A stretch of DNA of 10,953 nt from Acidobacteriota bacterium (lineage in GTDB: Bacteria; Planctomycetota; Phycisphaerae; WQYP01; JAJZKJ01). The notes below the pieces were generated by a model, which saw nothing but the letters and a program-made list of their open reading frames with translations, searched no databases and was not told the origin of the DNA. The position numbers were made by a program, and so were the translations under genes. The stretch lies in assembly GCA_021804195.1 (NCBI GenBank), contig JAJZKJ010000036.1:1-10953 (forward strand). The letters are read 5' to 3'. Shown in pieces: positions 6,340-10,953 of this stretch (positions within the stretch are counted from its first letter, which is position 1; each line of letters opens with the position of its first letter).

Positions 6340-7215
6340 TCAGGCGCGGCCGAGGACCCGGGCCACCGTGGCTCCGATATCGGCCGGACTCTGGCAGACG
6401 TGAATGCCGGCCTTTTGCATGGCCTCCATCTTGGCCGCGGCGGTTCCCTGCCCGCCCGAGATGATGGCGCCGGCATGACCCATGCGGCGGCCGGGCGGCG
6501 CGGTTTGTCCGGCAATAAAGCCGACCACCGGTTTTTTGACCTGTTGCGCGATGAAGGCGGCGGCCTCTTCCTCGCCTGAGCCGCCAATTTCGCCGATCAT
6601 GACGATAGCTTCGGTCTGAGCGTCTTCGTGAAACATGCGTATGGCATCGCGGTGCGTGGTGCCGATGATGGGATCGCCGCCGATCCCAATGGCGGTGGAC
6701 TGCCCCAGCCCCAGCAGCGTCAGCTGATGCACGGCCTCATAAGTCAGGGTGCCGCTGCGGCTGACGATGCCGATCGAGCCGGGGCGATGAATCGAAGCCG
6801 GCATGATGCCGAGCTTGGCCTGGCCCGGGGTGATGATGCCCGGGCAGTTGGGACCAATCAGGCGGGAGGAAGTGCGGCGCACCCGCTCCCAGGCACGGAC
6901 CATGTCCAGGGCGGGAATGCCTTCGGTGATGCAGACGATCAGCTCGATGCCGGCATCGGCGGCTTCCTCGATGGCGTCGGCGGCAAACGGAGGCGGCACA
7001 AAAATCAGGCTGGCGTTCGCGCCGGTGGCCTGGCGCGCCTGGCTCACCAGGTTGAAAACCGGCAGGCCTTCGTGGAGTGTTCCGCCTTTGCCCGGGGTGA
7101 CGCCGCCCACGATCTGCGTGCCGTAATCGCGGCATTGGCGGGCATGGAAGGCGCCTTCACGGCCGGTGATGCCCTGAACAATGACACGGGTATGTTTGTC
7201 AACCAGGATGCTCAT
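6340..7215 (-). CDS. sucD: Succinyl-CoA synthetase, alpha subunit
   Basis: Catalytic subunit of ADP/GDP-forming succinate-CoA ligase (TCA cycle). It binds CoA and carries the phosphohistidine. The 291 residues match the usual length. Motifs in order: the Rossmann CoA-binding start [18 protein letters not shown] (10-27), GGVTPGKGG (37-45), [61 protein letters not shown], and [14 protein letters not shown] with the phosphorylated histidine at about 247 (E. coli His246). The ATG at 7213-7215 is 17 bp after the sucC stop and has no clear Shine-Dalgarno sequence, so it is probably read by coupling to sucC. A tetramer with SucC is expected. Confidence 0.97.
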   Translation of the reverse strand: MSILVDKHTRVIVQGITGREGAFHARQCRDYGTQIVGGVTPGKGGTLHEGLPVFNLVSQARQATGANASLIFVPPPFAADAIEEAADAGIELIVCITEGIPALDMVRAWERVRRTSSRLIGPNCPGIITPGQAKLGIMPASIHRPGSIGIVSRSGTLTYEAVHQLTLLGLGQSTAIGIGGDPIIGTTHRDAIRMFHEDAQTEAIVMIGEIGGSGEEEAAAFIAQQVKKPVVGFIAGQTAPPGRRMGHAGAIISGGQGTAAAKMEAMQKAGIHVCQSPADIGATVARVLGRA

Positions 7216-7232
7216 AATGTTGTAAGAACTCG

Positions 7233-8393
7233 TTATTGGCCCGCCGCGGCGACCACTTTTTCCGCCGCGTCGCGCATGCCTTGAGCCACCGTGATGGCGA
7301 GCCCGGATTGTTCCAGAATCTGCCGCCCCTGTTCCACATTAGTGCCTTCCATGCGGATGACCAGCGGCAGCTTGAGTTGCACTTCCCGCGCCGCCTCAAC
7401 CACGCCGGTCGCCAGCGTGTCGCAGCGCAGAATGCCGCCGAAGATATTGATCAGGATGGCGCGCACGCTGGGGTCTTTGAGCAGGATCTGAAAAGCCTGT
7501 TTGACCTGCTCTCGGCTGGCGCCGCCGCCGACGTCAAGAAAATTGGCGGGCCGGCCGCCGGCATACTGGATGATATCCATGGTGGCCATGGCCAGGCCGG
7601 CGCCGTTGACCATGCAGGCGACGTTGCCTTCGAGCTTGATGTAGTTGAGATTGAAGCGGCTGGCTTCAACCTCAAGCGGCGATTCCTCGTTTTCGTCGCG
7701 CAGCGCCTTCAGCTCGGGATGGCGGTAAAGCGCGTTGTCGTCGAGGTTGAGTTTGGCGTCGAGGGCGACCAGCCGGTCATCGGCTGTGAGCACCAGCGGG
7801 TTGATCTCCGCCAGCGAGGCATCGAGTCCGCTGAAAGCCCGCGCCAGCGCCTGCATGATGGCGACGGCCTTGCCCAGCGCGGGCACGGGAATGTCCAGCG
7901 CGAAGGCGAGGCGGCGGGCGGTATAGGCGGGCAAGCCGCGATCGGGATCGAATGCCTGGCGCAGGATGGCATGGGGATCGCGGGCGGCGACTTCCTCAAT
8001 CTCCATGCCACCCGCGGCCGAGGCCATGAGCACCGGTTGGGCGGCGGCGCGGTCCACGGCAATGCCCAGATAAAGCTCGCGCGCAATCGGCAGCGTTTCT
8101 TCCACCAGCACCGAGCGCACCCGCTGGCCCTGCGGCCCGGTCTGCTTGGTGACCAGCGTCATGCCCAGAATCCGCGCGGCGACGGCGCGCGCATCCTCGG
8201 CATTTTCGGCCAGTTTGACTCCGCCGCCCTGGCCACGGCCGCCGGCGTGAATCTGTGCCTTGACCACCACCTTGCCGCCCAGCTTGCGCGCAATCCCGGC
8301 GGCCTGCTCGGCCGTAGTTGCCACTTCGCCCCGCGGCACGGCTACGCCGTAGCCGGCGAGCAGCGATTTGCCCTGAAATTCATGAATTTTCAT
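7233..8393 (-). CDS. sucC: Succinyl-CoA synthetase, beta subunit
   Basis: Nucleotide- and succinate-binding subunit of succinate-CoA ligase. The 386 residues are close to the 388 of E. coli SucC. The N-terminus [20 protein letters not shown] is typical. An ATP-grasp domain follows, with [20 protein letters not shown] (44-63) and the metal-binding region [20 protein letters not shown]. The C-terminal CoA-ligase domain shows [32 protein letters not shown], the hinge [15 protein letters not shown] and [13 protein letters not shown]. Whether it prefers ADP or GDP cannot be read with confidence. It is the first gene of a sucC-sucD-ndk block, behind an extended -10 promoter placed so close that the leader would be about a dozen bases with no visible ribosome site. 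Confidence 0.97.
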   Translation of the reverse strand: MKIHEFQGKSLLAGYGVAVPRGEVATTAEQAAGIARKLGGKVVVKAQIHAGGRGQGGGVKLAENAEDARAVAARILGMTLVTKQTGPQGQRVRSVLVEETLPIARELYLGIAVDRAAAQPVLMASAAGGMEIEEVAARDPHAILRQAFDPDRGLPAYTARRLAFALDIPVPALGKAVAIMQALARAFSGLDASLAEINPLVLTADDRLVALDAKLNLDDNALYRHPELKALRDENEESPLEVEASRFNLNYIKLEGNVACMVNGAGLAMATMDIIQYAGGRPANFLDVGGGASREQVKQAFQILLKDPSVRAILINIFGGILRCDTLATGVVEAAREVQLKLPLVIRMEGTNVEQGRQILEQSGLAITVAQGMRDAAEKVVAAAGQ

Positions 8394-8411
8394 TTATTTT
8401 TGAAAAGTTTA

Positions 8412-8420
8412 ATTATATCA
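8412..8420 (-). promoter_or_regulatory. Extended -10 promoter of sucC
   Basis: On the minus strand TGATATAAT is a perfect extended -10 (TGn plus TATAAT), 18 bp before the sucC start codon. No good -35 is seen at 17-18 bp, which extended -10 promoters tolerate. The transcript would start near 8405, leaving roughly 12 nt of leader. Confidence 0.6.
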
Positions 8421-8442
8421 GCCCCCGGCGCCGCGATTCGGC

Positions 8443-8471
8443 ATGAAATCGCCCGTTGCGTTCTTTATAAT
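8443..8471 (+). promoter_or_regulatory. Candidate promoter of the hemX-hemA-hemC block
   Basis: A perfect -10, TATAAT (8466-8471), lies 17 bp after ATGAAA (8443-8448), which matches the -35 consensus at four of six positions. It points toward the heme genes, with the transcript start near 8478. It lies back to back with the sucC promoter inside a 112-bp gap. Confidence 0.55.
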
Positions 8472-8505
8472 AAAAAGTGGCGTGAAATAGCATAAAGCCG
8501 TCTGG

Positions 8506-9357
8506 ATGATCCCGGAGTTTTCCTCATTCATGAGCTTATTTTGGGAACGGGTCGCCTTAAGCCTCTACAGTCTGGGTTTGATTGTTGCGCTCGCACTGCT
8601 GTGGCGGCGGCACGCGGAACGCGCCTTTTTGATTTCGCGGCGGCTGATGGCAACGGGCTTTATTTTTCAGTTCGTCAGCGTGGTCGAGATGGGCGTGGCC
8701 GCCGGACATTTTCCCATTACCCAATACAGCGAGGCGGCCAACCTGCTGGCGCTGATGCTGACGGGCGCATTTTTGCTGGTGTACCGGGTCTACTCTCCGC
8801 GCGGGCTTTCGCTGCTGTTGCTGCCGCTGGTTTTTCTTTTAACCTTTACTTCGATTTATGGACCGGCGGGCGCGGCCCATACCCCGTTGCTGCATGCGGG
8901 ACCGGGCATTGATAATGTCTGGATCTACTGGCATGTCACCCTCAGTTTTCTTGGCATTGTGGGCCTGACCCTGGCGGTGGCCTGCGCCATGCTTTATCTG
9001 TGGGCCGAGCGCAGCCTGAAGCAGCACCCCGCCAATCTGGGCTGGCGTCTGCCTCCGCTGGAAACCCTCGACCGGCTGACCTACCTGTCGCTCTTGAGCG
9101 GCTTTCCCCTGCTGACGATCGGACTGTTGATCGGATTTTACCGGGCCGGTTTGCAGTGGGGCCGGGCCGGACTGAGCGACCCCAAAATCGTGCTGGCGCT
9201 GATGACCTGGGTGCTCTATTTGATTCTGCTGTTTGGCCGCTGGGCGGCGCACTGGCGCGGCCGACGGGCGGCCTGGTTTACCATTGTCTGTTTTCTCGCC
9301 GCTGTGGCGACCTGGGTAGCCAGCAGCTTCAGCCGGCTGCATGATTTCGTGCGATGA
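8506..9357 (+). CDS. hemX: HemX/CcsA-like cytochrome c assembly family membrane protein
   Basis: A 283-residue integral membrane protein with about eight hydrophobic segments (roughly 15-33, 48-66, 78-96, 99-117, 140-165, 190-212, 226-246 and 256-275). The segment HFPITQYSEAANLLA matches the conserved region of CcsA/HemX proteins. YWHVTLSFLG contains the conserved His143 found as a heme-ligand candidate in the family. True CcsA proteins have a long Trp-rich WWD motif; here that region is reduced to QWGRAGLSDPK (217-227), which argues for a HemX-like role. In Bacillus HemX affects glutamyl-tRNA reductase levels, and here the gene overlaps hemA by four bases (ATGA). The start is uncertain: the ATG at 8506 has no ribosome site, while the in-frame ATG at 8530 follows GGAG at 8514-8517, though 12 nt away. 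It could still be annotated ccsA. Confidence 0.82.
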   Translation: MIPEFSSFMSLFWERVALSLYSLGLIVALALLWRRHAERAFLISRRLMATGFIFQFVSVVEMGVAAGHFPITQYSEAANLLALMLTGAFLLVYRVYSPRGLSLLLLPLVFLLTFTSIYGPAGAAHTPLLHAGPGIDNVWIYWHVTLSFLGIVGLTLAVACAMLYLWAERSLKQHPANLGWRLPPLETLDRLTYLSLLSGFPLLTIGLLIGFYRAGLQWGRAGLSDPKIVLALMTWVLYLILLFGRWAAHWRGRRAAWFTIVCFLAAVATWVASSFSRLHDFVR

Positions 9358-10694
9358 ATCCCAACCCCGCACCCCTCCGCCCTGATGCCGCGCCGGAGCC
9401 GGCGCTGGTGGTTTATGGCCTGAGCCACCATACCGCGGCGGTGGATGTGCGGGAGCGGGCCGCTCCGCTCGACGCCGATCCGGCCCGCGGCACGGCCCGG
9501 CTGGCCGAGGCGCCGGGGGTGGAAGGAGCCTTGCTTTTATCCACCTGCAACCGGCTCGAAATCTGGCTGGCCGGCCATCCCGACGCCGGTCAGTTAGCCG
9601 CGCTGTTGCCCTGCGCCGCCGGGCATGCGATCGAGATCGCGGCTGAACATTTTTATGAATACCGCGGCCGCGCCGCAGTGCGCCATATCTTTCGCGTCTG
9701 CGCCAGCCTGGATTCGCGCTGGGTGGGCGAACCGCAGATCCTGGGCCAGGTCAAACAGGCCTATCAGGCTTCGCATCAGGCCGGACTGATGCACCCCGAA
9801 CTGGAGTCGGCGCTGCAGCGAGCCTTCAGTGTGGCCAAAAGGCTGCGCAGCGATCCCGAACTGGTCGGCGCTTCCGCATCCCTCGGCCATGCCGCCGTGG
9901 ATCTGGCCGACGGAATTTTCGGGTCCCTGCGCGACAAAACCGTGCTGCTGCTGGGCGCCGGAAAGATGGGGCAATTGGCGGCGCGGTATCTGCGCCGGCA
10001 AGGCGCGCGCCGGCTGCTGATTGCCAACCGCACCCGCGAACGGGCGCAGGCGTTGGCCCGGGAACTGGAAGGCGAAAGCCTGGGCTGGGATGAGATTTCC
10101 CACCGGACCGCGGAAGCTGATATCGTGCTGGCCTGCGCCCAGGCGGATGGTTATGTGCTGAACCGGACGGGGATGGCGGCTGTCCTGCATGCGCGCCGGC
10201 AGCGTCCGGTGCTATTGCTGGATTTATCCCTGCCCCGCATTCTCGATCCCGCCATCCATTCGCTTGAGAACGCGTTTTTGTATAACGTGGACGATTTGCG
10301 GGTCGAGCTCGACCGTCATCGCGAACAGCGCCAGCGCGCCGCCGCGCGGGCCGAAATTCAAACCGAAGAAGAAGTGGATAAATATCTGCGCCGCCTGCAA
10401 TCGCGCGATCTGACGCCCACCTTACGAGCCTTGCAGGCCAAAGCGGAAGATCTGCGCCGGCGGGAACTGCAGCGGCTGCGCGCCCGCCTGGGTGAGTTGA
10501 CCCCGGAACAGGAACAGGCGCTGGACGACTTAACCCAGGGTCTGATGCGCAAATGGCTGCATGCGCCACTGGCTGGACTGCGGCAGGCTGCCGCCGATGG
10601 GCAGAGTGCCGGATTAATCGAAATGGCGGAGCGGCTATTTGATTTAACGCCGGAAGCCGAGGCCGATGAAGCCATCCACGATGTTGAATCCTGA
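9354..10694 (+). CDS. hemA: Glutamyl-tRNA reductase
   Basis: Reduces glutamyl-tRNA to glutamate-1-semialdehyde with NADPH, the first committed step of C5-pathway tetrapyrrole synthesis. Of 446 residues, the N-terminal catalytic domain holds [14 protein letters not shown] (22-35), the STCNRLEIW motif with the thioester-forming Cys65, and [14 protein letters not shown]. The NADPH domain follows with [17 protein letters not shown] (GAGKMG at 201-206) and ANRTRERA. The C-terminal helical dimerisation domain (about 320-430) is charged and coiled-coil-like ([14 protein letters not shown]). The first 20 residues, Pro/Ala-rich, precede the usual family start by about 15 residues. The ATGA overlap with the gene upstream supports this ATG, but an internal GTG start is possible. 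Confidence 0.96.
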   Translation: MNPNPAPLRPDAAPEPALVVYGLSHHTAAVDVRERAAPLDADPARGTARLAEAPGVEGALLLSTCNRLEIWLAGHPDAGQLAALLPCAAGHAIEIAAEHFYEYRGRAAVRHIFRVCASLDSRWVGEPQILGQVKQAYQASHQAGLMHPELESALQRAFSVAKRLRSDPELVGASASLGHAAVDLADGIFGSLRDKTVLLLGAGKMGQLAARYLRRQGARRLLIANRTRERAQALARELEGESLGWDEISHRTAEADIVLACAQADGYVLNRTGMAAVLHARRQRPVLLLDLSLPRILDPAIHSLENAFLYNVDDLRVELDRHREQRQRAAARAEIQTEEEVDKYLRRLQSRDLTPTLRALQAKAEDLRRRELQRLRARLGELTPEQEQALDDLTQGLMRKWLHAPLAGLRQAAADGQSAGLIEMAERLFDLTPEAEADEAIHDVES

Positions 10695-10953
10695 AGGCAT
10701 TCAAAACCCGCTCCGCATCGGCGCCCGCGGCTCGAAGCTGGCCTTATGGCAGGCGGAATGGGTACGCGATCAACTGCAAGTGCGCGGCATGGATGCCGAA
10801 CTGATTCCCATTACCACCAGCGGCGACCGCAGCACATCCCCCTGGCTGGCCAATGCCGGCGGTAAAGGATTATTTACCAAAGAACTGGAAGAAGCGCTGC
10901 TCGAGAAGCGCATTGACCTTGCCGTGCACAGCTTGAAAGACGTGCCCGCGCGC
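10681..10953 (+). CDS. hemC: Hydroxymethylbilane synthase (porphobilinogen deaminase), N-terminal part
   Basis: Polymerises four porphobilinogen units into hydroxymethylbilane. The gene runs off the right edge and 91 codons are visible. The protein has [18 protein letters not shown] (11-28), TTSGDRS (45-51), [16 protein letters not shown] (60-75) and [11 protein letters not shown] (81-91). Lys86 and Asp87 match Lys83 and catalytic Asp84 of E. coli. The cofactor-binding Cys lies beyond the window. The ATG at 10681 begins inside hemA, a 14-bp overlap in a different frame, and no start further downstream precedes the first strand as well. The tight packing implies one transcript with hemA. Confidence 0.95.
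   Translation, partial: MLNPEGIQNPLRIGARGSKLALWQAEWVRDQLQVRGMDAELIPITTSGDRSTSPWLANAGGKGLFTKELEEALLEKRIDLAVHSLKDVPAR

Noticed and set aside
7236..8495. Long plus-strand open frame (419 codons) opposite sucC
   Set aside because: sucC is full length with all family motifs on the other strand. The plus-strand product is low in structure and has no recognisable domain.
9826..10704. Minus-strand open frame (292 codons) opposite hemA
   Set aside because: It is a shadow of hemA; the product is Pro/Ala/Arg-rich and motif-free.

Overview
This is a GC-rich bacterial chromosomal window of compact, mostly housekeeping genes. I see no phage, transposase, CRISPR, tRNA or rRNA. The combination of a PPi-type phosphofructokinase, a HemX/CcsA-like gene followed by hemA and hemC, a sucC-sucD-ndk block and a YVTN-propeller lipoprotein would fit a member of the Acidobacteriota. 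That assignment is an inference from gene content, not a proven placement.

Layout. (1) 1-470, minus strand: the N-terminal part of endonuclease IV (nfo), running off the left edge. (2) 471-749: a divergent intergenic region with a weak promoter candidate for the next block. (3) 750-4050, plus strand: phosphofructokinase, a type I-beta DAHP synthase and a YVTN beta-propeller lipoprotein, separated by 16 and 6 bp, so probably one transcript. (4) 4051-4139: a leader containing a 17-codon reading frame and alternative hairpins. (5) 4140-5645, plus strand: a cytosolic Asp-box (BNR-like) propeller followed by a 100-residue MoaD/ThiS-like beta-grasp protein ending in Gly-Gly. (6) 5646-5842: an AT-richer gap between converging genes, with a short direct repeat, an inverted repeat and a possible terminator. 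(7) 8393 down to 5843, minus strand: sucC, sucD and ndk. (8) 8394-8505: a 112-bp divergent promoter region with a good -10 element on each strand. (9) 8506-10953, plus strand: a HemX/CcsA-like membrane protein, glutamyl-tRNA reductase (hemA) and the start of hydroxymethylbilane synthase (hemC), all overlapping and running off the right edge.

How the genes work together. The pfkA-aroF pair joins reversible hexose-phosphate phosphorylation to entry into the shikimate pathway. The sucCD-ndk block makes nucleoside triphosphate from succinyl-CoA and redistributes the phosphate between nucleotides. The hemX-hemA-hemC block is the start of C5-pathway tetrapyrrole synthesis. The least understood part is the Asp-box propeller/ubiquitin-like pair at 4140-5645. 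Both proteins look cytosolic, their function is unknown to me, and the exposed C-terminal diglycine suggests activation as a thiocarboxylate or conjugation. It is the best candidate for an undescribed system here.
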